This document shows, one piece after another, positions 1 to 8,348 of a stretch of 64,000 nt of DNA. The DNA is taken from the NCBI RefSeq assembly GCF_019145435.1, contig NZ_JAHSTS010000002.1, positions 744,001 through 808,000 on the forward strand, written 5' to 3'. Below the pieces are notes generated by a model. It was not told the origin of the DNA. It saw nothing but the letters and a program-made list of their open reading frames with translations, and ran no database searches. The translations under genes and the position numbers were made by a program. Origin of the DNA: Pseudomonas ekonensis. GTDB lineage: Bacteria; Pseudomonadota; Gammaproteobacteria; Pseudomonadales; Pseudomonadaceae. The stretch's first letter is position 1; each line of letters begins with the position of its first letter.

Positions 1-123
1 CGGTGTGGCGCGCATTCTACGGAGCGACCCAACCTCTGGCAAGCACTTTTTCAATTAATTTTTTCAGGCCTTCCAAAGGCTTAGAGAAGGGTTGGCCTAT
101 GGCACGGCGAAGACAATAATGCC

Positions 124-141
124 CTCCTTTGTATAAAGGAG
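124..141 (+). promoter_or_regulatory. Hairpin overlapping the rdgC ribosome binding site
   Basis: CTCCTTT (124-130) and AAAGGAG (135-141) are perfect reverse complements around the 4-nt loop GTAT. The right arm is the only good Shine-Dalgarno sequence before the rdgC ATG at 153, so a folded transcript would hide it. That this controls translation is inference. Confidence 0.5.
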
Positions 142-152
142 AGATTCACCCC

Positions 153-1073
153 ATGTGGTTCAAGAACCTGCTTATCTATCGCCTGACCCAAGACCTGCCT
201 GTCGATGCCGAGGCGCTGGAAACCGCACTGGCCACCAAACTGGCGCGTCCATGTGCAAGCCAGGAGTTGACCACCTACGGTTTCGTCGCACCGTTCGGCA
301 AGGGCGAGGATGCGCCGCTGGTGCACGTCAGCGGTGATTTCCTGCTGGTCGCCGCCCGCAAGGAAGAACGCATCCTGCCGGGCAGCGTCGTGCGCGACGC
401 GGTGAAGGAGAAGGTCGAAGAGATCGAAGCGGCGCAAATGCGCAAGGTCTATAAGAAGGAACGCGACCAGATCAAGGACGAGATCATCCAGGCGTTCCTG
501 CCACGCGCCTTCATCCGCCGCTCGTCGACCTTCGCCGCCATCGCGCCGAAGCAAGGCCTGATCCTGGTCAACTCCGCCAGCCCGAAACGCGCCGAAGACC
601 TGCTGTCCACCCTGCGTGAAGTGCTGGGCACCCTGCCGGTGCGCCCGCTGACCGTGAAAACCGCACCGACCGCCGTGATGACCCAATGGGTCACCACCCA
701 AGAGGCCGCCCCGGACTTCTTCGTCCTCGACGAATGCGAACTGCGCGACACCCACGAAGACGGCGGCATCGTGCGCTGCAAGCGTCAGGACCTGACCAGC
801 GAAGAAATCCAGCTGCACCTGAGCACCGGCAAGGTGGTCACCCAACTGTCGCTGGCCTGGCAGGACAAGCTGTCGTTCATGCTCGACGACAAGATGACCG
901 TCAAGCGCCTGAAGTTCGAAGACCTGCTGCAGGACCAGGCGGAGCAGGACGGCGGCGACGAGGCCCTGGGCCAACTGGACGCCAGCTTCACCCTGATGAT
1001 GCTGACCTTCGGCGACTTCCTGCCGGCGCTGGTCGAGGCGCTGGGCGGTGAAGAGACGCCGCAGGGCATCTAA
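153..1073 (+). CDS. rdgC: Recombination-associated protein RdgC
   Basis: A 306-aa protein of normal RdgC length, starting [12 protein letters not shown], which is typical of the family. RdgC is a nucleoid-associated DNA-binding protein that forms a ring-shaped dimer and limits RecA action at replication forks. An in-frame ATG at 129 would add eight residues, but it lies upstream of the AAAGGAG ribosome site, so the ATG at 153 was chosen. The gene stands alone, with a REP pair downstream. No frameshift is seen. Confidence 0.96.
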   Translation: MWFKNLLIYRLTQDLPVDAEALETALATKLARPCASQELTTYGFVAPFGKGEDAPLVHVSGDFLLVAARKEERILPGSVVRDAVKEKVEEIEAAQMRKVYKKERDQIKDEIIQAFLPRAFIRRSSTFAAIAPKQGLILVNSASPKRAEDLLSTLREVLGTLPVRPLTVKTAPTAVMTQWVTTQEAAPDFFVLDECELRDTHEDGGIVRCKRQDLTSEEIQLHLSTGKVVTQLSLAWQDKLSFMLDDKMTVKRLKFEDLLQDQAEQDGGDEALGQLDASFTLMMLTFGDFLPALVEALGGEETPQGI

Positions 1074-1092
1074 TCCCGGAAGATGTACAACC

Positions 1093-1183
1093 TGTGGGAG
1101 CGAGCCTGCTCGCGATCGGGGATCGACATTCAACGAAAGGGTTGACTGAAAGTCCGCCATCGCGAGCAGGCTCGCTCCCGCAG
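1093..1183. repeat. Inverted REP pair (REPIN)
   Basis: A GTGGGAGCGAGCCTGCTCGC unit (about 1094-1113) and its reverse complement (about 1159-1183) flank a 45-bp spacer. This is the typical Pseudomonas REP doublet in the intergenic space between rdgC and the symporter gene. It may fold in RNA and act as a 3' end stabiliser. Confidence 0.9.
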
Positions 1184-1220
1184 TCGTTTTGCGGTGCACA
1201 TAAACAATAAGGATCAGGCC

Positions 1221-2183
1221 ATGCGCGCACTGGCAGCACTGAGTCGTTTCGTCGGCAACACCTTCGCCTATTGGGTACTGGCTTTCGCGGTGCTCGCCTT
1301 CCTGCAGCCGGCCTGGTTCCTGGGCCTCAAAGGGGCGATCGTGCCGCTGCTGGGCCTGGTGATGTTCGGCATGGGCCTGACCCTCAAGCTCGACGACTTC
1401 GCCGCCGTCGCCCGTCATCCGTGGCGGGTGGCGCTGGGCGTGGTGGCGCATTTCGTGATCATGCCGGGCATGGCGTGGCTGCTCTGCCAGGTGTTCCGCC
1501 TGCCGCCGGAAATCGCCGTCGGCGTGATTTTGGTGGGTTGCTGCCCGAGCGGCACGGCCTCCAACGTCATGACCTGGCTGGCCCGCGGCGACCTGGCGCT
1601 GTCGGTGGCCATCGCCGCCGTGACCACCCTCCTCGCCCCGCTGCTGACCCCGGCCCTGATCTGGCTGCTGGCGTCGGCCTGGCTGCCGGTGTCGTTCATG
1701 GAGCTGTTCTGGTCGATCCTGCAGGTGGTGCTGCTGCCGATCGTGCTGGGCGTGGTTGCCCAACGCCTGCTGGGCAACAAGGTCCGTCATGCGGTGGAGG
1801 TGCTGCCGCTGGTGTCGGTGGTGAGCATCGTGATCATCGTGGCCGCCGTGGTGGCCGCCAGCCAGGCGAAGATCGCCGAATCCGGTCTGCTGATCATGGC
1901 GGTGGTGATGCTGCACAACAGCTTCGGTTACCTGCTGGGCTATTTCACCGGGCGCCTGTTCAACCTGCCGCTGGCCCAGCGCAAATCCCTGGCGCTGGAG
2001 GTCGGCATGCAGAACTCCGGGCTCGGCGCCGCCCTGGCCAGCGCGCACTTCTCGCCGCTGGCGGCGGTGCCGAGCGCGCTGTTCAGCGTGTGGCACAACA
2101 TTTCCGGGGCGCTGCTCGCCACCTGGTTCCGGCGCATGGACGAGAAGGACGGGCGCGACACGCTCGTTCAGCAGCCCGACTGA
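1221..2183 (+). CDS. Bile acid:sodium symporter family (SBF) transporter
   Basis: A 320-aa very hydrophobic protein with about ten predicted membrane segments. It carries the family motifs [13 protein letters not shown] near residue 55 and [19 protein letters not shown] near 105-125. Members of this family move organic anions with Na+; some bacterial ones carry pantoate or other small acids. The substrate here cannot be read from sequence. The ATG at 1221 was chosen because AAGGATC precedes it, rather than the in-frame ATG at 1194. It follows rdgC after a REP pair and is probably a separate transcription unit. Confidence 0.88.
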   Translation: MRALAALSRFVGNTFAYWVLAFAVLAFLQPAWFLGLKGAIVPLLGLVMFGMGLTLKLDDFAAVARHPWRVALGVVAHFVIMPGMAWLLCQVFRLPPEIAVGVILVGCCPSGTASNVMTWLARGDLALSVAIAAVTTLLAPLLTPALIWLLASAWLPVSFMELFWSILQVVLLPIVLGVVAQRLLGNKVRHAVEVLPLVSVVSIVIIVAAVVAASQAKIAESGLLIMAVVMLHNSFGYLLGYFTGRLFNLPLAQRKSLALEVGMQNSGLGAALASAHFSPLAAVPSALFSVWHNISGALLATWFRRMDEKDGRDTLVQQPD

Positions 2184-2230
2184 GCGCGAACTTGATCCCC
2201 CGGTCGATGCTGGGCACTATAGCGCCCAAC

Positions 2231-2280
2231 GCGGGGACGACCCTGCGGCTCGCACGAGTCATTATCCTGGGGACGACCCC
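2231..2280 (+). promoter_or_regulatory. Guanidine-II (mini-ykkC) riboswitch
   Basis: Two hairpins with identical ACGA tetraloops lie just before the exporter gene. Hairpin 1 is GCGGGG-ACGA-CCCTGC (2231-2246, one G-U pair). Hairpin 2 is GGGG-ACGA-CCCC (2269-2280). Paired stem-loops with ACGR loops define the mini-ykkC class, which binds guanidine and turns on translation. The second hairpin ends 10 nt before the GGAGG ribosome site (2291-2295) of the ATG at 2302, which fits control of ribosome access. Confidence 0.92.
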
Positions 2281-2301
2281 GTCAATCGATGGAGGTCCTG
2301 C

Positions 2302-2616
2302 ATGTCCTGGATCATTCTGTTTTTCGCCGGCCTGTTCGAGGTCGGCTGGGCGGTCGGCCTGAAGTACACCGACGGCTTCAGCCGCCCGCTCCCCACTGCC
2401 CTCACCGTCGCGGCCATGGCCATCAGCCTGGGCCTGCTCGGCCTTGCGATGAAGGAACTGCCCCTGGGCACGGCCTATGCGATCTGGACCGGGGTCGGTG
2501 CCGTGGGCACGGTGATCGCGGGCATCATCCTGTTCGGCGAGTCGATGGCGCTGGTGCGCCTGATCAGCGTTGCGCTGATCGTGGCCGGGCTGATCGGGCT
2601 CAAGGCCAGCGCTTAA
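2302..2616 (+). CDS. gdx: SMR-family guanidinium exporter (Gdx, formerly SugE)
   Basis: A 104-aa four-helix small multidrug resistance protein with the conserved membrane glutamate in [15 protein letters not shown] (helix 1) and the [15 protein letters not shown] motif in helix 3. The Gdx subclass works as a dual-topology dimer and exchanges guanidinium for protons. The guanidine-II riboswitch immediately upstream favours guanidinium export over broad quaternary-ammonium resistance, which the older name sugE implies. Ribosome site GGAGG lies 6 nt before the ATG. It appears monocistronic. Confidence 0.93.
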   Translation: MSWIILFFAGLFEVGWAVGLKYTDGFSRPLPTALTVAAMAISLGLLGLAMKELPLGTAYAIWTGVGAVGTVIAGIILFGESMALVRLISVALIVAGLIGLKASA

Positions 2617-2654
2617 GCCACTGGCCCCTTCCCGGCGCATGATGGGCGCGGGCG

Positions 2655-4532
2655 TTACTTCCTGACCGTCCCGCGCAACTCCCCGACCAACGCCTGCAAT
2701 TGCGCCGGCTGCGCCGCTTCGACGGCCACCGGCGCTCCCGCCACCAGCGTCACCCGCGACCACAAGCGGTGGAACAGCCCCTTGTCCGGATCCCGGCTGA
2801 AGAAACTCCCCCACAGCCCCTGCAACGCCATCGGGATCACCGGCACCGGCGTTTCTTCGAGAATCCGCGTCAGCCCGCCCTTGAACTCGTTGATCTCGCC
2901 GTCCGCCGTCAATTTGCCTTCCGGGAAGATGCACACCAACTCACCTTCCTTCAGATACCGGGCGATGCGGGTGAACGCCTTTTCGTAGATCTGGATGTCT
3001 TCCTGGCGGCCGGCGATGGGAATCGCCCCCGCCGTGCGGAAGATGAAGTTCAGCACCGGCAGGTTGTAGATCTTGTAGTACATGACAAAGCGAATCGGCC
3101 GACGCACCGCGCCGCCGATCAACAAGGCATCGACGAACGACACGTGGTTGCACACCAGCAGCGCCGCGCCTTCATCGGGGATCGCTTCAAGGTTGCGGTG
3201 CTCGACGCGGTACATGGAGTGGCTGAGCAGCCAGATCATGAAACGCATGCTGAACTCGGGCACGATCTTGAAGATGTAGGCGTTGACGCCGATGTTGAGC
3301 AGCGACACCGCCAGAAACAGCTGCGGGATCGACAGCTTCACCAGGCTCAGCAAGACGATGGACACGATGGCCGAAATCACCATGAACAGCGCATTGAGGA
3401 TGTTGTTGGCGGCGATCACCCGCGCCCGCTCGTTCTCGGCGGTGCGCGACTGGATCAGCGCGTACAGCGGCACGATGTAGAAGCCGCCGAAGATGCCGAG
3501 GCCGAGGATGTCGATCAGCACGGCCCAGGCATGGCCGAAGCCGAGCACCCCGGTCCAGCTGTGCCCGCTCGCGCTTTCCGGGATCCCGCCGGAGTGCCAC
3601 CACAGCAGCAGGCCGAACACGGTCAGCCCGAACGAGCCGAACGGCACCAGGCCGATCTCGACCTTGCGCCCGGACAGCCGCTCGCACAGCATCGAACCGA
3701 CGGCGATGCCGACCGAGAACACCGTGAGGATCAGGGTCACCACGGTTTCGTCGCCGTGCATCCACTCCTTGGCGTAGGCCGGGATCTGCGTCAGGTAGAT
3801 CGCGCCGACGAACCAGAACCACGAGTTGCCGACGATGGAGCGCGACACCGCCGGCGTCTGGCCCAGACCCAGTTTGAGGGTGGCCCAGGACTGGCTGAAG
3901 ATGTTCCAGTTCAGGCGCAGCTGCGGGTCGGCGGCCGCCGCCCGGGGAATGCTGCGGCTGGCCAGATAGCCCAGCACGGCGATGCCGACGATCGCGGCCG
4001 ACACCACCGGCGCATAGTGCGCCGACGACATCATGATCCCGGCGCCGATGGTGCCGGCCAGGATCGCCAGGAACGTGCCCATCTCCACCAGGCCGTTGCC
4101 GCCCACCAGCTCGTCCTCGTGCAGGGCCTGCGGCAGGATCGAGTATTTCACCGGTCCGAACAGCGCCGAGTGGGTGCCCATGGCGAACAGCGCCACCAGC
4201 ATCAGCGACAGGTGGTCGAACAGGAAGCCGACCGATCCCACAGCCATGATGGCGATTTCCGCGAGCTTGATCAGACGGATCAGCGAGTCCTTGGCGAACT
4301 TTTCCCCGAACTGCCCGGCCAGCGCCGAAAACAGGAAAAACGGCAGGATGAACAGCAGCGCGCACAGGTTGACCCAGATCGAGCGGTCGCCTTCGATGGT
4401 CAGCCGGTAGAGGATCGCCAGGATCAGCGATTGCTTGAACACGTTGTCGTTGAAGGCCCCCAACGACTGGGTGATGAAGAACGGCAGGAAACGCCGGGTT
4501 CGCAGCAGGTTGAACTGTGAGGGGTGACTCAT
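2655..4532 (-). CDS. MFS lysophospholipid flippase fused to PlsC acyltransferase
   Basis: A 625-aa fusion protein. Residues about 1-410 form a 12-helix MFS domain like LplT, starting with the typical TQSLGAFNDNVFKQSL. Residues about 425-625 form a PlsC-type acyltransferase with the catalytic NHVSFVD (HX4D) and the FPEGKLTADG motif. LplT flips lysophospholipids into the cell and the acyltransferase re-acylates them, so the fusion would do both steps. The acyl-ACP synthetase (Aas) domain found in longer three-part fusions is missing, so the acyl donor would have to come from elsewhere. It is a single gene in its own orientation. Confidence 0.9.
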   Translation of the reverse strand: MSHPSQFNLLRTRRFLPFFITQSLGAFNDNVFKQSLILAILYRLTIEGDRSIWVNLCALLFILPFFLFSALAGQFGEKFAKDSLIRLIKLAEIAIMAVGSVGFLFDHLSLMLVALFAMGTHSALFGPVKYSILPQALHEDELVGGNGLVEMGTFLAILAGTIGAGIMMSSAHYAPVVSAAIVGIAVLGYLASRSIPRAAAADPQLRLNWNIFSQSWATLKLGLGQTPAVSRSIVGNSWFWFVGAIYLTQIPAYAKEWMHGDETVVTLILTVFSVGIAVGSMLCERLSGRKVEIGLVPFGSFGLTVFGLLLWWHSGGIPESASGHSWTGVLGFGHAWAVLIDILGLGIFGGFYIVPLYALIQSRTAENERARVIAANNILNALFMVISAIVSIVLLSLVKLSIPQLFLAVSLLNIGVNAYIFKIVPEFSMRFMIWLLSHSMYRVEHRNLEAIPDEGAALLVCNHVSFVDALLIGGAVRRPIRFVMYYKIYNLPVLNFIFRTAGAIPIAGRQEDIQIYEKAFTRIARYLKEGELVCIFPEGKLTADGEINEFKGGLTRILEETPVPVIPMALQGLWGSFFSRDPDKGLFHRLWSRVTLVAGAPVAVEAAQPAQLQALVGELRGTVRK

Positions 4533-4639
4533 CTTCCGTGTGACCTGTTTTTTGTAGGGAGTAGGTAGGGAACGGCCTGGATACGGTTATTGGAGTCTCG
4601 AACCGCGATCCAGGCCACACCTTACCTAAACTTTGCCGG

Positions 4640-5794
4640 TCATTTCTTCAAACCCGCAATGCAGGGCGACACGAACAGCTCGCCGCGCCAGGCGCCTTGC
4701 AGGGTGCGCTTGCCGACGATCAGCCACATCACCGCCAGCAGCGCCACCAGCACGCAGCCCGCCACGCTGAAAAAGCCCAGGTGCAGCGTGCCGGCCAGTT
4801 TCAGGGTCGCCAGCGAGTACACGCCCAGCGGGAAGGTGAAGCCCCACCAGCCAAGGTTGAACGGAATGCCGTCGCGCAGGTAACGCACGGTGATCAGCAG
4901 CGCCATCAACATCCACCACAGGCCGAAGCCCCACAGGGTGATGCCGGCCACCAGGCCCAGGCCCGATGCGACCTCGCCGACGCCCGGCAGGCCGTTGGCG
5001 GCGAAGATCGCCGGCGCATCGCCGCCCAACAGCAGCATGCCCAAGGCGCCGGTGCCGATCGGGCCGAGGGCGAGCCAGCTCGACGCGGCCATGCTTTCGT
5101 GGGGCAGTTTGTGCAAGGCCATGCGCAGCAGCAGGATGGTGAGGATGCTGAACGCCACCGGCAGGGAGAACGCCCACAGCACGTAGCTCGTCGCCAGCAC
5201 CACCAGTTGCGCATGGGCATCGGCCAGATGCGGCGCGAGCAGGCCGCCGCTGGCCGCCGCCACTTCCGCCGCCACCACCGGCAGCAGCCAGACGGCGGTC
5301 ATCTGATCGATGCTGTGTTCCTGGCGGGTAAACATCATGTACGGGATCAGCACGCCGCAGGCCAGCGACATCGCCACGTCCAGCCACCACAGCGCCTCGG
5401 CCAGGTGGATCACCCCCTCGCCCCAGCGCGGCAGGCCGAACGCCAGGAAGCCGTTGATGATCGTCGCCAGCCCCATGGGAATGGTGCCGAAGAACATCGA
5501 AACCGTGGAGTGCCCGAAGATCCGCCGGGCCTCGTCGAAGAACAGCACCCAGCGCGCGGCGTAGGCAACGGTAAACAAGGTGAACAACAGGATGTTGAAC
5601 AGCCACAGCCCTTCGGCCACGGCGTGCAGGCCGGGAACGGACACCGGCAGTTGCGCCAGCGCCAGGGCGAGCACGCCGGTGCCCATGGTGGCGGCGAACC
5701 AGTTCGGGGTGAACTGGCGGATCGCCTCACGCGGGTGATGCAGGTGGCTGAACGGTTTGATGCCGGGTTTGGCGGTGTTGGGGCAAGTCATCAT
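4640..5794 (-). CDS. SLAC1/TehA (TDT) family anion or C4-dicarboxylate transporter
   Basis: A 384-aa membrane protein with about ten predicted helices and the opening FTPNWFAATMGTGVLALAL, typical of the tellurite-resistance/dicarboxylate (TDT) family that also holds SLAC1 anion channels. Substrates in the family include malate, sulfite and chloride-like anions; none can be assigned here. Two adjacent ATG codons lie at 5794 and 5791. The AGGAG (5803-5799) is spaced better for the second, so the true start may be one codon later. An ATC-N9-GAT palindrome lies about 80 bp upstream. Confidence 0.85.
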   Translation of the reverse strand: MMTCPNTAKPGIKPFSHLHHPREAIRQFTPNWFAATMGTGVLALALAQLPVSVPGLHAVAEGLWLFNILLFTLFTVAYAARWVLFFDEARRIFGHSTVSMFFGTIPMGLATIINGFLAFGLPRWGEGVIHLAEALWWLDVAMSLACGVLIPYMMFTRQEHSIDQMTAVWLLPVVAAEVAAASGGLLAPHLADAHAQLVVLATSYVLWAFSLPVAFSILTILLLRMALHKLPHESMAASSWLALGPIGTGALGMLLLGGDAPAIFAANGLPGVGEVASGLGLVAGITLWGFGLWWMLMALLITVRYLRDGIPFNLGWWGFTFPLGVYSLATLKLAGTLHLGFFSVAGCVLVALLAVMWLIVGKRTLQGAWRGELFVSPCIAGLKK

Positions 5795-5873
5795 GAACTC
5801 CTGTCCTCTGGTGAGGTTGGAGCCATGATAGATCCGGATCGAATATCTATATAACGGGTAATTTCTCTATCTG

Positions 5874-5892
5874 TTATCTGTTCTACAGATAA
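5874..5892. promoter_or_regulatory. LysR-type operator candidate
   Basis: TTATCTGT-TCT-ACAGATAA is a perfect 8-bp inverted repeat holding an ATC-N9-GAT core, a form of the LysR box. It lies between the cupin stop and the transporter start, with no T-run after it, so a terminator is unlikely. No LysR gene is adjacent. Confidence 0.4.
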
Positions 5893-5896
5893 GCAG

Positions 5897-6208
5897 TCAG
5901 ACGCTGCCTTCCGTTTCGATCACCAGGATCCGTGCTTCACCCTGAGGGTGGGCGACATGTTCGGTGCCGACCGAGGCGTAGAAAATGTCGCCGGCCTCCA
6001 GCAGCACCTGCCGCTCCTGGCCCTGTTCGCGGTAGCGCATTTGCACGCGGCCATCGAGCACCACGAACACTTCCTCGCCGTCGTTGACGTGCCATTTGTA
6101 GGGCTGGTCCGTCCAGTGCAGGCGCGTGGTGATGCCGTTCATGCGGGCGATGTCCAGGGCGCCCCAGGCGCGTTCGGCGGTGAACGCCTTGCTGCGGATG
6201 ATCTTCAT
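5897..6208 (-). CDS. Small cupin-domain protein
   Basis: A 103-aa single-domain cupin. Cupin motif 1 is seen as WHVNDGEEVFVVLDGRVQM and motif 2 as LLEAGDIFYASVGTEHVAH. Metal ligands would be one His in motif 1 plus His in motif 2, but the first motif has WHVNDGEE rather than the full HxHxxxxE, so metal binding is uncertain. Such stand-alone cupins bind small molecules or act as isomerases or oxygenases. No function can be given. It reads toward the TDT transporter gene with 102 bp between them, so the two could be cotranscribed. Confidence 0.78.
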   Translation of the reverse strand: MKIIRSKAFTAERAWGALDIARMNGITTRLHWTDQPYKWHVNDGEEVFVVLDGRVQMRYREQGQERQVLLEAGDIFYASVGTEHVAHPQGEARILVIETEGSV

Positions 6209-6260
6209 GGGTCGTTCCGTGAGAGAAGTGGCCGGCCAAGGCTAACCGAATCCGCTGCGC

Positions 6261-7448
6261 TTATGGAGCGCCGCACGCCTTCACCGCCTGCGGACGGAAG
6301 CTGACCAGCAGCGCCCCCACCGCCAGCGCAATCAGCACCGCGCCGTAACCGTCGGTGGTGGCCAGCAGGCCCAGGCTGCGGGTGAAGTGCCCCGCCAACA
6401 GCGCCGGCAGACAGAACGCCAGATAGCTGAGCACATAAAAGGACGACATCAGCCCGGCCCGCTCGTGGGGCAACGCCAGCGGCACCAGGCTGCGCACCGC
6501 ACCGAGGAAACCTGCGCCGAATCCGCAGCCGGCCACCAGCGTGCCGAAGAAGAACAGCGACAGGCTGGCGCTGTGCACGCCCAGCAGCATCAGCACCACA
6601 CCGCTCGGCAACAGGCTTGCGCCCAACTGCAACGCCCGGCCTGCGGGCCGGTTGCGCAGGGTGAAGATCATCAGGGCGCCGGTCACGGTCAGCGCGGCCA
6701 CGGTTGCCCCACCGATCAGGTTGGAGGTGGAACCGGTCGCCGTGCGCACCAGCGACGGCGCCAGGGAGGCGTAAAAGCCGCCCAACGCCCAGGTGGCGGT
6801 GTTCAGCGGCAGCACCCGCCACAAGGTCGAACGGGCCTGAACCGGCACATGCAGGGTCGGCCGCAACGAAGCCCAGGCCCCGGCCTGCGGGGTGACGCTC
6901 TCAGGCAGGCGCCAGACGTACGCGGCCTGCAACACAAACAGCGCCAGCAGCAGCCAGTAGGTCAGTTGCAACGGCGCCGGGGCGAACTCCACCAGCACGC
7001 CGCAGCCCATGGCGCCTGCCGCCATGCCCAGCAAAGGCGCCACGCTGTTGATCAGCGGCCCCTGCACGCGGTCGGTGTCCAGCAGCGTGGCGCTCAACAC
7101 CGCCGTGGCCATGCCCGTGGCGAAGCCTTGCAAGACCCGCGCACCGATCAGCCAGGCCACGCTGTCGGCGTAGATGAACGCCAGCATCGCCAGGGCGTTG
7201 AGCACCGCGGCGGCGAAGATCACCGGCTTGCGCCCCAGGTGGTCCGACAGCGAGCCGACGGTCAGCAGCGCCGCCAGCAGGCTCAAGGCATACACGCCGA
7301 AGATCAGGGTCAGCACCGCCGCCGAGAAATGCAGGTGATCCTGGTACAGGTGGTACAGCGGCGTCGGCGCCGTGGAGGCGGCGAGAAAACTGAGCAGGGT
7401 GATCGCCAGAAACCACAGGCTGGAACGGTTCGAAACAGGGCTGGTCAT
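6261..7448 (-). CDS. MFS efflux-type transporter
   Basis: A 395-aa, 12-helix major facilitator with the loop 2-3 motif GSLSDHLGRKPVIFAA. The first in-frame start is a GTG at 7454, but AGGAG lies 7 nt before the ATG at 7448, which was chosen. It is divergent from a TetR-family regulator gene, and two GC/AAAAGC-type inverted repeats lie between them. That layout is typical of a repressor controlling an exporter, so drug or metabolite export is the likely role. The substrate is unknown. Confidence 0.88.
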   Translation of the reverse strand: MTSPVSNRSSLWFLAITLLSFLAASTAPTPLYHLYQDHLHFSAAVLTLIFGVYALSLLAALLTVGSLSDHLGRKPVIFAAAVLNALAMLAFIYADSVAWLIGARVLQGFATGMATAVLSATLLDTDRVQGPLINSVAPLLGMAAGAMGCGVLVEFAPAPLQLTYWLLLALFVLQAAYVWRLPESVTPQAGAWASLRPTLHVPVQARSTLWRVLPLNTATWALGGFYASLAPSLVRTATGSTSNLIGGATVAALTVTGALMIFTLRNRPAGRALQLGASLLPSGVVLMLLGVHSASLSLFFFGTLVAGCGFGAGFLGAVRSLVPLALPHERAGLMSSFYVLSYLAFCLPALLAGHFTRSLGLLATTDGYGAVLIALAVGALLVSFRPQAVKACGAP

Positions 7449-7461
7449 GGGCACGCTCCTT

Positions 7462-7513
7462 AAAAGCTAATTTTTTGCTTTTGCGGAGTGTGCGCTTGGC
7501 TTTCGCTTAAAGC
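7462..7513. promoter_or_regulatory. Operator candidates between MFS and TetR genes
   Basis: AAAAGC (7462-7467) pairs with GCTTTT (7477-7482), and CGCTTAAAGC at about 7504-7513 holds the perfect palindrome GCTT-A-AAGC. Both share an AAAGC half-site and sit in the 91-bp divergent promoter region. Likely binding sites of the neighbouring TetR protein; inference only. Confidence 0.45.
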
Positions 7514-7539
7514 AAATTCTTTGTGTTAAGGTCGGCCCC

Positions 7540-8082
7540 ATGCCTATCAAAGAAAGCAGCCGCCCCGGCGGCCGAAGCGCCCGGGTGCAGGAATCGATCC
7601 ACTGCGCCGTGCGCGCGCTCCTCCAGGAACAGGAGCGCTCCACCGTGACCGTCCCGCAGATCGCCGCGCGGGCCGGGGTCACGCCCTCCACCATCTACCG
7701 GCGTTGGGGCGACCTGTCGGCCCTGCTGGCCGACGTCGCCCTCGCCCGCCTGCGCCCCGAAAGCGATCCGCTGGACACCGGCAGCCTGCGCGGCGACATC
7801 CGCGCGTGGGCCGAGCAGTATCTGGACGAAATGAGCTCCGAGCCTGGGCGCAACGTCATGCGCGACGTGCAGGCCAGCGCCACGCCGGGGTTCTGCATCG
7901 CGATCATCGCCGACCAGTTGCAGACCATCGTCGACCGCTACCCGGACGACTCGCCGCCCTCGGTGGATCACCTGATCAACCTGGTGGTGTCGCCGACGGT
8001 GTTCCGCATCCTGTTCGCGGCCCAGCCGCTGGAAGTGGAAGCACTGCACCGGCTGATCGACATCGCGCTGCGCCGGGACTGA
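7540..8082 (+). CDS. TetR/AcrR-family transcriptional regulator
   Basis: A 180-aa protein. The N-terminal helix-turn-helix is clear in VPQIAARAGVTPSTIYRRWG at about residues 38-57, the standard TetR DNA-binding domain. The C-terminal 120 residues form the ligand-binding and dimer domain, which does not identify a ligand. It is divergent from the MFS gene and probably represses it and itself through the palindromes in the shared 91-bp promoter region. A REP pair follows the gene. Confidence 0.9.
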   Translation: MPIKESSRPGGRSARVQESIHCAVRALLQEQERSTVTVPQIAARAGVTPSTIYRRWGDLSALLADVALARLRPESDPLDTGSLRGDIRAWAEQYLDEMSSEPGRNVMRDVQASATPGFCIAIIADQLQTIVDRYPDDSPPSVDHLINLVVSPTVFRILFAAQPLEVEALHRLIDIALRRD

Positions 8083-8094
8083 CACCGAAGATCC

Positions 8095-8184
8095 CTGTAG
8101 GAGCCAGCCTGCTGGCGATGACGGCCTGCCTGACACACCGATGCCGGATGGGCCGCCGCCATCGCGAGCAGGCTCGCTCCCACA
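8095..8184. repeat. Inverted REP pair (REPIN)
   Basis: GTAGGAGCCAGCCTGCTGGCGAT (from 8098) faces ATCGCGAGCAGGCTCGCTCC (to 8182) across a 40-bp spacer. The two arms differ (CCAGCCTGCTGG versus CGAGCCTGCTCG) but each keeps its own stem by paired changes. Confidence 0.85.
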
Positions 8185-8348
8185 TTGAAATGCGGCGCAC
8201 GTGTCGACGCGCTCACCACAGAACCGCCCGGTTCCCCGCCTGCGACACCCCGCCGCGCCACGACCTTGGTCGACACTGACTAACCGCGGCACTCGTGCCA
8301 GACTGTCTGACCGGGCACAGGTCCGGGCGTGTTCTGTCGGGAGTGCTC

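Noticed and set aside
1..152. Upstream gene at the left edge
   Set aside because: The first 120 bp hold no open frame with coding character; likely the intergenic space before rdgC.
1093..1183. REP pairs considered as CRISPR or as terminators
   Set aside because: Units are inverted and vary in spacer length; no array of equal repeats, no T-run.
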